NCBI GenBank assembly: GCA_029215795.1
Contig: JARDYH010000004.1
Location: 27,222,001-27,286,000 of the forward strand
DNA length: 64,000 nucleotides
Reading direction: 5' to 3'
Origin: Anniella stebbinsi
Lineage: Eukaryota; Chordata; Lepidosauria; Squamata; Anniellidae
Positions 32,086 through 42,938 of this stretch are shown here, piece after piece; position 1 is the stretch's first letter; each line of letters opens with the position of its first letter. The notes below the pieces were generated by a model that was given only the letters and a program-made list of their open reading frames with translations, made no database searches and was not told the DNA's origin. A program made the translations under genes and the position numbers.

Positions 32086-32652
32086 GGGGGGAATCTACAC
32101 AGTCCTTTAGAACATTTTAAATTGTATTTTAAAATGTTCCAAATAGGTGCGTTCTAAAACATCTTAGGCCACATTACTGAGTACTCACGTTACAGGAAAA
32201 CAGTCTTCTGTCTTTAAAGCGGTGTGTGCGGTCACACACTGTTCTGCTCTGTCTCTTCCTCTTTTGTTTTTCAATGAGTTTAGGGCAAGGCATTGTGGGG
32301 GTTGTAGTTCAGTTACACACTTCCTTCTTAGTTCCTCTGTCATTCCCTAGCGAGTATAGGGCTAAGAATTGTGGGTGTTGTAGTTCACTGGTCCACTTCC
32401 TCTTTCTTCCCCACCAATCAACTGCTAAGCATTTGGGCACCAGTAAAGGAAGCACTGCCCCCATGAATCACAAACGGTAAGGAAGGACACATTATTTTAC
32501 TTAAAATGATTTATTAAAAGTGAAACCATTGTATATAACTGAAGTGAGTTTTAAAAAACCTCAGATATACAACGTTATAGGGAGTGTGTCATGTGGCCCA
32601 AAGAGTTTTCATAACCCTTATAAAACGTCAAAAACCTCGTGTGTAGATCCGC

Positions 32653-32654
<2 letters not shown>
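32086..32654. mobile_element. Probable MITE with inverted ends and a direct repeat
   Basis: GGGGAATCTACACAG at the left and GTGTGTAGATCCGCCC at the right are inverted. Inside, an approximately 83-bp unit is repeated in tandem (about 32280-32348 and 32356-32420), each with ATTGTGGG(T/G)GTTGTAGTTCA. The left edge lies in a GT/GA-rich run and the right edge in a GA microsatellite, so target duplications cannot be judged. No transposase. Confidence 0.45.

Positions 32655-32686
<32 letters not shown>
32655..32686. repeat. (GA)n microsatellite
   Basis: Sixteen GA units. Confidence 0.97.
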
Positions 32687-32689
<3 letters not shown>

Positions 32690-33446
32690 CAGCCAACTGC
32701 TGCATCTATGTACAGTTGGTTTATCACTTGTGTTTAAAGTAGCTTTCAGTTAAGATCCAAGGCTGTTGCCCTTAAGTTGTATCTGCAGCTGCCTAAAGCA
32801 GCCTCCCGCCCCAACATATCTTTCTTTCACCAGTCTGGATGAAAAATAGAGAACTGTACAATTCATTTATCTATCACAGCTGCTGTTCATGACCACAGTT
32901 TAGAGCGCGTATTGTTTTATTGGCTGTTAATGCAGCATAAAGGAATTGGGTCTATTGGAGCTGAGTGAGCTGAGTGTGTGGGAGTTTGGTTTGTGTGTGT
33001 GTATGTGTGTGCACACACATGCATCTGTGCATAACTGTACGGTGGTGGGATCCATTCATGGTCATCAGAAAGCTTGGGAACTAAGGGAGGAAACTATTCC
33101 ATTCAAGTCAGTGGGGGTGTTCATACACACCTCTTATATATTGATGGGGAGGGAGAGGGCTGATGTATGCCAGACATGCCTCCTGTTGCTGATGCATGTG
33201 CTGGCCACACCTGTTGCCGGCCATATGTTCAGCTGGCATGTGAAGTGGCCCGACATGCATACCGGCTTAAGAGTGTAGAGCACCTCTCTGCAAGGGCAGA
33301 TCCTGATTGTCCCAGGACCACCCCTCTTGAGGAAGCATTCTCTACATCAATCACCAGGACTATGGCCATCGAGTGGGACTCTGCTCTCCAACCTCACCAA
33401 GGTGTGAGAATCCTGAAAAATTTGGCTGAAAAATTAGGACTTCCAT
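32687..33446. other. No recognisable gene
   Basis: Contains a short GT-rich run near 32991-33020. A 110-codon frame (32946-33278) has no domain features. Confidence 0.4.
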
Positions 33447-33519
33447 GGAATATTATGCTTACTCGGAAGTAAATACCACAGAGTACATTACAGTCTCCTT
33501 CCAAGTAAGCATAATATCC
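33447..33519. repeat. Inverted repeat, 20-plus bp arms
   Basis: GGAATATTATGCTTACTCGG and CTTCCAAGTAAGCATAATATCC are inverted copies about 30 bp apart. Confidence 0.8.
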
Positions 33520-33913
33520 AGGTGTAATGTCCTGGATGTTTTAATAACTGGATCAGCTGGTTCCTGGTTCAGTAGCTTCAATTTTAATGACATTGCCCAC
33601 TATTTGTTTAAAAATGTTTTAGCAGAAAATGTCAGAACATTTCTAAAGTAAACCTCAAGGCTAACCACAAAAGTGCCTTTGGTAAATGATCAAGTTTTAT
33701 CTTCATTTCCCACCATTTATCAATAAAGGGTAATATAAGGCTGGGATGGGTAACCCTTTCTCTGCCCATGGGCCAAATTTAGTCCAGGCAAACTCAGTGG
33801 GGGGCTGCGTGCCAGCAAATGATGGGACCACAGACCAACGTGGCATTCCCCCCCCCCCCCATGCTTGCCTGGACACCATTCACACATGCACATATACCTT
33901 CCCAATCTCCCCC

Positions 33914-33937
33914 CACACACACACACACATGATTCAC

Positions 33938-33983
<46 letters not shown>

Positions 33984-33988
33984 ACACA
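33914..33988. repeat. (CA)n microsatellite
   Basis: Two CA arrays separated by TGATTCACCATT. Confidence 0.97.
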
Positions 33989-34394
33989 CCTTCAGGAGTT
34001 ACCTTCAAGGCACGAAAAGCTGCTTGAAATGTAGAGTGGCGCCAGTGGAGGCTGGTGACTCTGATGTCAGTGGGGTAGTAAATCTGCTCCGGGTTTAATC
34101 CAAGGGGCTTATGAATCACCAAAAAAGAGGACAATGGGGACACTGTTTTGCATAAAGTTTTGCATATGCTAATTTGGAACTACAGGTGCAAATTTAGAAA
34201 TACATTTATACAGATGGGTTGCTTCCGTTTATATACAGGACAGTGTTTTGAAAAAAATAAAATGAATAACATCAGGATAATCTACACAATTCAAGAGGGG
34301 GTTGGAATCTGGATAAGGATCCTTTAAGAATTAAGCCTAGGGTATTCTGTATATGTTGCCTAGGGTATTCTGTATTTAGGTGGGATATAAATTG

Positions 34395-34396
<2 letters not shown>

Positions 34397-34430
<34 letters not shown>
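34397..34430. repeat. (TCA)n microsatellite
   Basis: Eleven TCA/ATC units following GTGGGATATAAATTGAAA, a phrase like a LINE 3' tail. Confidence 0.95.
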
Positions 34431-34691
34431 AGGATATGTTGCCGTTTTGTGATCTGGTTAATTTACATTGGGGTACCTTTCGCAAAGTTACGATTCAGTG
34501 ATAATGATACATATTTTGAACTATGGACTTCTCAATGCTGGGATTCTGTTCGTCTTGCTTTTGAAAGTGCCAGTCATACTGTCAGCAAATGACTTACAAA
34601 TCCCTTGTAATTAATCGTGGTACTTTAATTGCTCTGGTGTCATCTTTTATAGCTGAAAAAAAAGAAAAGACAGACCTCCCCCACCCTTCCG

Positions 34692-34692
34692 T

Positions 34693-34724
<32 letters not shown>

Positions 34725-34728
34725 TTTC
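34692..34728. repeat. (TC)n microsatellite
   Basis: TC array ending in TTTCTCTTTTTCAG. Although this reads as a polypyrimidine tract plus AG, no exon is recognisable downstream. Confidence 0.95.
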
Positions 34729-34833
34729 AGTAAAGGAGGAAGTCTCTAAATGGCTCTTCTGAAGCTTCCAGAAATATAAGCTGAAAACAATAGAATGAAT
34801 GCTGCAAGCAATAGTAATCCTATTGCTCTGTCC

Positions 34834-34947
34834 TAGCCTCCCCTACCTGGTGCCCTCCAGTTGCATTGGAGTACAACTCCCAGCATTCCCCAACCAGTAT
34901 GGCTTGTAGTCCAAGACACCTGGAGGGCACTGGGTTAGGGGAGGCTG
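34834..34947. mobile_element. hAT-C MITE
   Basis: TAGCCTCCCCTACCTGGTGC at the left is mirrored by TGGGTTAGGGGAGGCTG at the right. Flanks are CTCTGTCC (34826-34833) and CTCTGCCC (34948-34955), an 8-bp duplication with one mismatch. The arm contains TACAACTCCCAGCATTCC, close to the ZNF143/Staf binding consensus. Confidence 0.85.
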
Positions 34948-35100
34948 CTCTGCCCTGAGACTGTGGTCCTGCCTGAAACAACAGACTAAATAGGAATAGG
35001 CAAGATCAACTCTTAGGAAAACAAATAACTTAAAAAATACTGCTGTGGTTATGATCATTCCCTAGAAAGCACTTTCCCCCTGCCTCATGTCTGAGTCTTT

Positions 35101-35750
35101 GGCCAGATCTACACCAAGCAGGATATAGAAGTATATGGTATGTGTCAATGGGACCCAACAGTTGTCAGTGTAGCTCCTGCCTTTTATATACTGCTTTCAT
35201 ACTGCTATATCCTGCTTGGTGTAGAGGGCCGGAGGGGCGGCGAACCCGGAAGTGCCTACTTCTGGGTTTGTCACCCTAATGCACACTATTTGTGTGATGA
35301 CCTGGGCTCGTCGCACATTGCAGGTGCCATTTTTTAAAAAAGCAAGAAGCGCGCACGAGCTCTCCAGCGAGGAACTGTAAGGTGTTTTTTTTTAAAAAAA
35401 ATAACCACGTGCAATCTGACCCCCCTCCCCCCGCCATCCTGGGGATGGCAATTTCACTTTCCCCCCTCTCCTAATGGCCACGGAGCCGTGCAGTGCGGCT
35501 CCGTGGCCATCGGTTCAGCTGTGCTTACTCGCGAGTAAGTGTGGCTGCACTGGGGCGGGCAGCCACATTCTTCTGCGGTCCCAGGAACTTCCTGGGACCG
35601 CTGAAAAATTCAGGATTTTTCTGGTTCCAGGGAACCAGGAAAAATCCTGTACCTGCCCCCCCCCCCCCCCCAGTACTCCTTGTGCGTCATGCAGACTCTA
35701 GGGAACAGCCGGGGTCCATCCCAGGTGTTTTGCTTAGTGTGGAAAGGGCC
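35101..35750. mobile_element. Harb-D-like composite with four strong hairpins
   Basis: GGCCAGATCTACACCAAGCA at 35101 pairs either with TGCTTGGTGTAGAGGGCC at 35212-35230, giving a 130-bp foldback, or with the more distant TGCTTAGTGTGGAAAGGGCC at 35731-35750, giving a 650-bp element flanked by TTT on both sides. The interior between them is GC-rich with consecutive near-perfect palindromes at 35474-35510, 35524-35539, 35574-35600 and 35610-35648, plus a weaker one at about 35243-35270. A C16 run lies at 35659-35674. No transposase or recognisable protein. Confidence 0.55.
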
Positions 35751-37102
35751 TTTGTCTCAGCAGTGGTGCTTTAGCTGCCAGGTTTTAAAAGAAAGGTGGA
35801 ACTGAACCCATGGCCACTGTCACATGCAAAGATCTGTCAGCTTTACTGGAAGAGAGAAGTACTATTGGTAGCTACTGAGTGCTGCTTCTATGTGGCAGCT
35901 CCCCCAGCAACCTTAGCCCTAAACTAAAACTGGTGTGAAATGGTCCCAGTCAGAGTGACACCAACCAGTCTAGGGTTTTGTGCTCTATAATTGCTGGTTT
36001 AAACTGTGTCACCTACCCATATTATTACATCTGGCAACAGCTCACCCGCTATAACAGCATCCTGGAATATGGGGCCTGTTGAACGTTTCACTCTTTGTAT
36101 TTTGAAATCTATCTTTGTAGAAAATCAGTGCCTGCCTATGGCTGTTTATCTGCTTTGGCAGACACTGGGCATTTCACCAGAATCCGTCTGTCACCGAATC
36201 CCCCTGCTTGGCAAGAGCACAATGCAGCCGAGGGTGGAGAGAGAGGCGTCTTCATAAACACAAACAGGAAGGCCACGCCAGCCCACTGACAGGTTTTGAG
36301 TGCTGACTGCAGGGCAACACTTCTGTTTACCTAGCTGCTGTTGAATTTGCTGCTTGCTACCATGGCTTGATCAGTCTATCATTATGGCATTGCTCTGTGC
36401 TTGCCTTTCCCAGCTCTGCATTTTTTCAAGTTTAGTCAAGAAACTGAGTCAACAGAAACTCAACACTTCTCATCCCTCCCTGGCCCCAAAAAAGAGCTGG
36501 ATGGATTGACTGCAAAAAGCTCTTGGCCAAAATAACTTGACAGTTCACAGAAAGATAAAAATATTCCTGCAAAAGATGCTGTGCCATGAAATATTATGCT
36601 GTTAATTTGAGCATCGTTCGACTTTTCTCTCTTTGACATAGAACTACTGGTGTTTGGTCCTAAAAACTAGGGTAACTCACTTGATGTTTTCCAAAGGCTG
36701 GCATGAAAAGGGAGTTTCATAAGGTCATGGTACGCTTGTTCACTAACACCCATAGCACGGCAGCTTGCAAGTGATTCGCTGCACTGTGCCCTCTCCTGCA
36801 GTATCCATATCATACAGTCATGGACCCAGGCAGAGGGGAAAGAGAAACACACACGCACACCTAAAGGGAGAATATAGAATCTTGACTCTCTGAGGCACCA
36901 CTTAAAACTCAGAAGGAACTGTATCACTTTACAAGGCAACGTGCGAGCTGTTAAAGATGAAGGTACCTTTCTCGGGTGCTTTCTTAAATTATCTTTGATT
37001 CATACATCTCTAGGTGTTTGTGCAGATTAAAAGTGGTAATTGATTTCATATAAGTGATGAGAAGAGGAGATACAGATATAAACTGTTTATAGACTTTGGC
37101 TG
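35751..37102. other. No recognisable gene
   Basis: Unassigned DNA. The minus-strand frame 36667-36939 and plus-strand frame 36006-36257 show no domain. Confidence 0.4.
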
Positions 37103-37300
37103 CTATCCAAAGGATAGCTTAATGGTAGAGCTCATGCTTTGCATGCAGGAAGTCCCATCGCTTCTCCAGTTACAAAGTTCTCAGGTCGCAGGGCTGAGAA
37201 AAACCTCCGCTGAAAACCTCTGAGAGATGTTGCCAGTCAGGGCACTAGGACAGATGGACCAAGGATCTTATTCAGTATAAGGTAACTTTTATATGGTCCC
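37103..37300 (+). mobile_element. tRNA-derived SINE
   Basis: Head with A-box-like TAGCTTAATGGTAGAGC and CATGCTTTGCATGCAGGAAG. Body with CTGAGAAAAACCTCCGC, TGCCAGTCAGGGCAC, GATGGACCAAGGATC and TTCAGTATAAGGTAAC. This is the best preserved copy of the family in the window. Confidence 0.8.
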
Positions 37301-37319
37301 AGGATCCCACATGTGGAAG

Positions 37320-38460
37320 AGCTTCCTCTTCTCTGTTGGGACCATTGCAACCTTGTCTGCAACTTACAGGAAGGGGGCAATGTTGCAGTTAGCTAGAGTA
37401 TTTCTACACCAGTGATTTATTGCATGCTTATGATTGGCCACTCGCAGAGGTTTGCGGGTCCTTTACATAGGATCATAGAATCATAGAATAGTAGAGTTGG
37501 AAGGGGCCTATAAGGCCATTGGGTCCAACCCCCTGCTCAATGCAGGAATCCACCTTAAAGCATACTTGAAAGATGGCTGTCCAGTTGCATCTCAAATGCC
37601 TCTAGTGTGGGAGAGCCCACAACCTCCCTGGGAATTGGTTCCATTCTCATACTGCTCTAACAGTCACGAAGTCTTTCCTGATGTCCAGGCAGAATCTGGC
37701 TTCCTATAACTTGAGCCCATTATTCCATGTCCTTCACTCTGGGATGATCAAGAAGAGATCCTGGCCCTCCTCTGTGTGACAACCTTTCAGGTATTTGAAG
37801 AGTTATATCATGTGTCATATCATGACATGATGTCATCAACTTCCAGGACGTCTTTCATACTTTCCCTACTTTATTCCACTTTCAAAAAGATCGGCGATAA
37901 AGTGACAAGGGATGTTAATGCAATATATCGGCAGCACCATCTAGTGGTTGTATAATGAAACATATAGAATTCACAGAGAGAGGAAGTCATTGATTCAAAG
38001 CATGTGTCCGCCCATGTAAAAAAGTGAATTTATCTGGCAAAGTATCTGGAATCAGAAGCCCCAGTAAACTGTGGGATAAAAAGCCTGGTGTGGTGAAACC
38101 TTTAGTTAATGAATGGGAATTTGGGGCATAGCTAGCCTTAGGTTTGTTATAGCCTACAGTGTGGCTTCCTTCCTCTCTCCCTGATTTCTCCATTATTGGG
38201 AGCACATGTGTTTGCTCTCTCTCTCTATCCAGTATTATAGAACACAAAGAAATGGACTTAACGAACTCTTTCTGAAATTGTATGCTACACCTGCATGTAT
38301 ATGCCACAAACCTTTCCTTCACTAAAGAAAGGTGTGGTCTCCTTTTTTAGCCTTGTGTGAATATGGGACTGGCAAACACTCATCTTGTTCTGACTTTTGT
38401 GTTTTTTCTGCTAACTGCCTTTCTAACAGAAGACAGCATTACCAAGTAATCCCACCATTC
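37320..38460. mobile_element. rep-E long form, interrupted by rep-E short form and CR1
   Basis: 37320-37395 and 38097-38460 together match the block at about 10920-11380. Between them a second rep-E unit (37396-37469 plus about 37813-37970) has been inserted, recognisable by TTTCTACACCAGTGATTTATTG, GGCCACTCGCAGAGGTTTGCG and CACCATCTAGTGGTTG. That unit is itself split by CR1 at 37470-37812. Confidence 0.55.
37470..37812 (-). mobile_element. CR1 LINE 3' end
   Basis: On the minus strand it ends with CCAACTCTACTATTCTATGA and a terminal TTCTATGATCC. These are hallmark amniote CR1 3' terminal words: the ATTCTATGA octamer repeated without a poly-A tail. The upstream part contains 3' UTR and ORF2-end remnants, no intact frame. 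Confidence 0.88.
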
Positions 38461-38630
38461 TCTTCTATGAGGAGGGAAAGTCCACACATGCAAGGACATC
38501 CTCTCCCGGTCTATGTGTCAAAGCTTCCCTTATCATTGCAAAGAATGGGCCTGTGTTGTGCATGGCACTCTAGGATTGTGGCCAGAGGGGCAAATTTGTT
38601 AAGAGCTTCATATAACTGTGGCGTTATCCC
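38461..38630. other. No recognisable feature
   Basis: Nothing that I can name. Confidence 0.4.
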
Positions 38631-39200
38631 ACAAGTGTTTATCTTGTATATGTCTGATTTAGTTTATCTGGTAAGCATGGAATGTTGATTTGAGTGGGTG
38701 TGGTTTATGATGTAATAGGTAGGGTGGGGAGGAGTATTTAAAGGGTGACTGAAGAGAGTTTTGTGTGTTTAGAGTGGTGCGGAGTGTGTGTGTTAGGAGT
38801 TGGGGGTGGTGGTGGTGGTGTTTGTTTGTGGAGTGAGAGGAGTTTAGTTTTCTAGGGATTTAGGATTAGTGTGGAGAGTTTATTGTAGGCAGGTTTGAAG
38901 ATATTATATTCTGAATTAAAACTTTGTTAACTAAAATAAACTTATTATTATTTTGTTAGCTACCAAATACCACGTGTTAGCTTGGCCTTATTTACCTGCC
39001 CTACCGTTATTCAATACACACATACCAGATTATACCCACAGTTTAGTTTATTTTACAAAAAGATCCTGAATTAAACCTTTTCCCCTCATAGCTAGGGGGA
39101 AGGTTTTATTTAACCCTCCCTCAGGTTTTTCAAGTGGTGGCATTTTGTCTGAGAAGGGTTTATGTAACGTGCCTGATATAGGGGTTATGTCGCAATAACC
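38631..39200 (+). other. Possible solo LTR or promoter-like segment
   Basis: GGAGTATTTAAAGGGTG (TATA-like) at about 38733 is followed by a GT-rich leader, then GAATTAAAACTTTGTTAACT and AATAAA at about 38935, an arrangement reminiscent of an LTR (TATA, R region, polyadenylation signal). I found no convincing TG...CA ends or target duplication. It stops at the L2 copy at 39201. Confidence 0.2.
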
Positions 39201-39928
39201 TTGAAAGACTGTGTTTGCAGCTTGGGGGTGCTTCTGGATCTATCGCTCCAAATGACAGCCCAGATAGATGCGACGGCCAGGAGTGCCTACTATCTGCTTC
39301 GGCTGTTGCGCCAGCTGCGCCCCTTCCTAGAGTTGGAAGATCTAAATACGGTAGTGCACGTGCTGGTAACTTTGAGGTGCTGTACATAGGACTATCATTG
39401 TACCTAGTTCAGAAACTTCAATTAGTTCAAAATATGGCAGCCAGGTTGGTCACTGGTACATCTGGGGTGACCATATTACACCAACTTTAAAATCACTTCA
39501 CTGACTGCCAATTAGTTTCCAGGCAAAGTACAAAGTGTTGGCTATTACCTTTAAAGCCCTACATGGTTTGGGTCCAGGTTACTGGCAGGATCGCCTTCTC
39601 CTGTACAATCTGCTCCACAAACTCAGGTCCTCTGGGGAGAACTAACTTCAGTCAGCCAAAACTAGGCTGACAACTGTTACCCAGAGGACCTTCTCTTCTG
39701 CCACTCCCAGACTCCGGAATGGCCTGCCGGAGGAGATTCATCAATTTAGCACTCTCTCTGAGTTTAAGGCAGCTATAAAAACTAGCCTCTTCCAGCAGGC
39801 CTACCCAAATGAACTTTAAATCAAGAATTTTAAAATGTGTTGATTGTTTTATTTGCTCTTTTAATATTGCTATTGTACAAATGTTGTTCCTTGCCGTGAT
39901 CCAAAGGGAGAGGCAGGTAAGAAATAAA

Positions 39929-39959
<31 letters not shown>
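39201..39959 (+). mobile_element. L2-clade LINE 3' end, frame-broken
   Basis: Homologous to 55981-56793. The frame begins TTGAAAGACTGTGTTTGCAG and reads LGVLLDLSLQMTAQIDATAR, then ...FLELEDL. It is broken after about 60 codons, where roughly 16 bp present at 56156-56176 (the segment encoding RLDFCNAL) are missing. Downstream motifs (LQLVQNMAARLVTGTS, the HWLP-type region, RTFSSA.PRLWN) remain in other frames. It ends with GGGAGAGGCAGGTAAGAAAT and a (TTA)n tail. Dead copy. Confidence 0.88.
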
Positions 39960-39960
<1 letters not shown>

Positions 39961-40936
39961 TACATCGGAAGTAGTCACAAAGAATCTTGAGCGTAATCCA
40001 ATGTTCCATGGGTTCTTGTGTGCAAAGAAATCACTTGTCTCCTTCTGTGACTGGGAGTGCTTTGCAAATGTGTATCAGAACCAGTGGATTGGGGTGCTTG
40101 CATAAATAAAACATGTATGGACGAATGCTTTTAAAAATATATATTCAGAGAAGGGAAAGTTTCAAAATCTTGTTATATACCTATTTTGTAGATTGTTTAT
40201 CATTCCTCAAAGGAAGTTTATGCACAGTGGCCCTTATCCAGCAGATTCTTACAGGTGCAAGACCTCGAATACACACTTTTAGTTCTCTCTCCATTAATTT
40301 CACTGGAGGGGTCAGCTTCCATTGCACGGTCAGTCAGTGGACATGGGGCTCTAACCTTCACTATCATGGGATGCTGCTGCAACAGCAAGGAATGTGATAT
40401 GCATTTAGTTGAATGAACTTCCATCAGTTAGAGAGATTAGTTAAGATTCTTCAATGCAGAGACACCAAAGATCAAATAATAGAGATAAATTCCTACAGTG
40501 GGGAGATAACTCATTGAATATGCTAAGACATGAGAAATCCACATTTTAAAAACAGTAATGGTATTTTAAGCATTCTTTCATTTTATGCATTGTTCAGTGT
40601 AATTGAAAGCTCTGTTTTTAAAAACTGCATTTAAATTCACAATGCAAACATTTTGCAAAAATATCAAGAAAACAACAGTTTTCCCCCACCCCACAGTTTA
40701 AGATAAAACTTTCTGAAGTTCCATTTGTGTTTATAATATATCAGACATGTGATGTCAAGAAATGATGGAAGAATAGGTTTAATGAGCAGTTCAGCTTCAT
40801 TTACATATCTGGCTCCTAGCAGAAGGCTGGATACAATTAGCCCATGTATTAATAATTTCCCAAACAGAACAGGCTTGGGTTATTTTTCTTTAAATGGTAC
40901 AAAAAGTGTTTGAAGTTCTGTGGCTACTGTTTAGGG
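39960..40936. other. No recognisable gene
   Basis: AT-rich, unassigned. Confidence 0.4.
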
Positions 40937-41071
40937 TATTCTTCCCAGCCTTGTGCCCTCCAGAAGTTTTGGACGGCAACTCCCAAGATCCTTGACCATT
41001 GACCATGCTGGTTGGGGCTGATTGGTGTTGAAGTCCAAAACATATGGAGGGCACCACGTTGGGAAAGGCCG
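40937..41071. mobile_element. hAT-C MITE
   Basis: TATTCTTCCCAGCCTTGTGC at the left, ACCACGTTGGGAAAGGCCG at the right. Flanks GTTTAGGG (40929-40936) and CTTTAGGG (41072-41079) give an 8-bp duplication with one mismatch. Confidence 0.82.
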
Positions 41072-41317
41072 CTTTAGGGAATGTAAAGAAAGTTGATGCT
41101 GAGGCCAAGAGTTTCAGAGATGAAGCCTGAATATTTCCTAAAGTGCAGCTTAATTCTAATTCCATCAAAAGTGCATTTTCCCCATGGAGAGTTTGGCAAA
41201 AAAGTTATATATTGAAACAAAATTAAATTCCAGATTCTTTCTCTCTCAACCAATTTGCAAAAAGTAATGGAAAGAACAGTTCTTAAAAAAAAAATCTCTT
41301 GATTCTGCTGTCATGTC

Positions 41318-41637
41318 TAGGCTGACCATATGAAAAGGAGGACAGGGCTCATGTAACTTTAACAGTTGTAGAGAAAAGGGAATTTCAGCCAGTGTCATTT
41401 GTATGCAATTAGTTCCTGGTGAAATTCCCTCTTCATCACAACAGTTAAAGGTGCAGGCACTATACTACAGTGACCATATACAAAAGAAGGCAGGGCCTCT
41501 GCAACTTTAACTGTTGTGATTAAGAGGGAATTTCACCAGGAACTAATTGCATACAAATGACACAAGCTGAAATTCCCTTTTCTCTACAACTGTTAAAGTT
41601 ACATGAGCCCTGTCCTCCTTTTCATATGGTCAGCCTA
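41318..41637. mobile_element. hAT-A MITE, complete 320 bp
   Basis: Ends TAGGCTGACCATATGAAAAG and CTTTTCATATGGTCAGCCTA. Perfect 8-bp duplication GTCATGTC at 41310-41317 and 41638-41645. Full double-foldback interior. First of four copies in 2.8 kb. Confidence 0.95.
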
Positions 41638-41792
41638 GTCATGTCTGCAAATGTGCCTTATCCAGAAACCTGAGGGTTACTTTGCCTGTGTGTCTTCCTT
41701 CCAACTCCCCTCCCCCCAGCCCCAAGAGATAGAAATGGGGTGCCTGGACTTTGTTTCCCCTCTTGAATTGGGAAGAAGGGGTCAGCTGTACT

Positions 41793-42037
41793 TAGGGAGA
41801 CCATATGAAAAGGAGGACAGGGCTCCTGTATCTTTAACAGTTGTATTGAAAAGGGAATTTCAGCAGGTGTCATTTGTATGCATGCAGCACCTGATGAAAT
41901 TCCCTCTTCCTCACAACAGTTAAAGCTGCAGGAGCTATACTAGAGTGACCAGATATAAAAGGGGGCAGGGCTCCTGCAGCTTTCAGTACATTTGTTAAAG
42001 GTACAGGAGCCCTGTCCTCCTTTTCATATGGTCCCTA
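41793..42037. mobile_element. hAT-A MITE, internally deleted (245 bp)
   Basis: Left half intact from TAGGGAGACCATATGAAAAG; most of the right half is missing after GCTCCTGCAGCTTTCAG. The right end TTTTCATATGGTCCCTA is present. Flanks GCTGTACT and TAGTACT are only partly alike, so the duplication is decayed. Confidence 0.85.
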
Positions 42038-42670
42038 TAGTACTGACTATCTGAGATAGACCGGAGAGAACTGTCTTAGGTTCTCACTAAATTCCCAAAG
42101 GTGACTTTGGGTCAGGTGTTGTCTCTCAGTGCCTCAGCCTAATACTCTGCTTACCACTAGGGTTATATGAGAATTCAGTTTTGGGGGTGAAATTTCAATG
42201 GATTTTTCCAGTTCAGCCCTAGTGGATTTCATTCTATTCTTGCCTGCTGGCATTGACTTAATCTGTAGTGAATTGATCCAATTCACGGATTCTGATTGTT
42301 TTTAATGGCAGCAATTTACATCAATTGGATCTTGTTCAGGGAGGGATCCTGAAATTTGTGCAAATGGACTTGTAACTTGTCAATTTCACTCTCCACGTTG
42401 GTGCTTCCCAAGTGAAGGGGGGTGCGGGAAATTGGCAAGTTCTTTGACATGTATGGAATATGGTTCTGCTGGGCTAAATAAAGTAGTGTGTGGAGAGTCT
42501 GAAACTGACAAAGATATTTACAAGTGAGGAATTTGCCTCAGTGGGGTTACATGAGAAGTGTACTTGCCTTTGTGATCGCCAATAAAAAACACATTAAAAA
42601 CTACAACCAAATCTGTGGAAACTTCAAGATTTCCTCCCCTCAAAAAAGATCCAATTTGCTCAAAATTACT

Positions 42671-42709
42671 ATTTGCGCAAATTGTAGGAACACTACAATT
42701 TGCGCAAAT
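42671..42709. repeat. Perfect 17-bp inverted repeat
   Basis: ATTTGCGCAAATTGTAG and CTACAATTTGCGCAAAT with a 5-base loop. Each arm contains the self-complementary ATTTGCGCAAAT. No larger element is evident. Confidence 0.93.
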
Positions 42710-42938
42710 CTGCCGCTTACTGAAGTGGAAACACTGTGGAATCCCATCAGTCTTAAATGGAATGGAATCCCCAGCATTGCAAATCTCTACTCAGGATAGA
42801 TGTGAAGATAAGAAGGGACACAGGAAGTTGCCTTACACCAGACAAGTCAGATGATTCATCCCCCCCCCAACCAGTATCATTTACCGTGACTAGCAGCAAA
42901 GGTCTTTCCCATCGTCTGCTCCCTAATTCCCTTTAACT

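Noticed and set aside
33720..33989. Frame with alternating Cys-Val
   Set aside because: Translation of the (CA)n array.
34692..34740. Polypyrimidine tract plus CAG as a splice acceptor
   Set aside because: It is a TC microsatellite and no coding exon follows.
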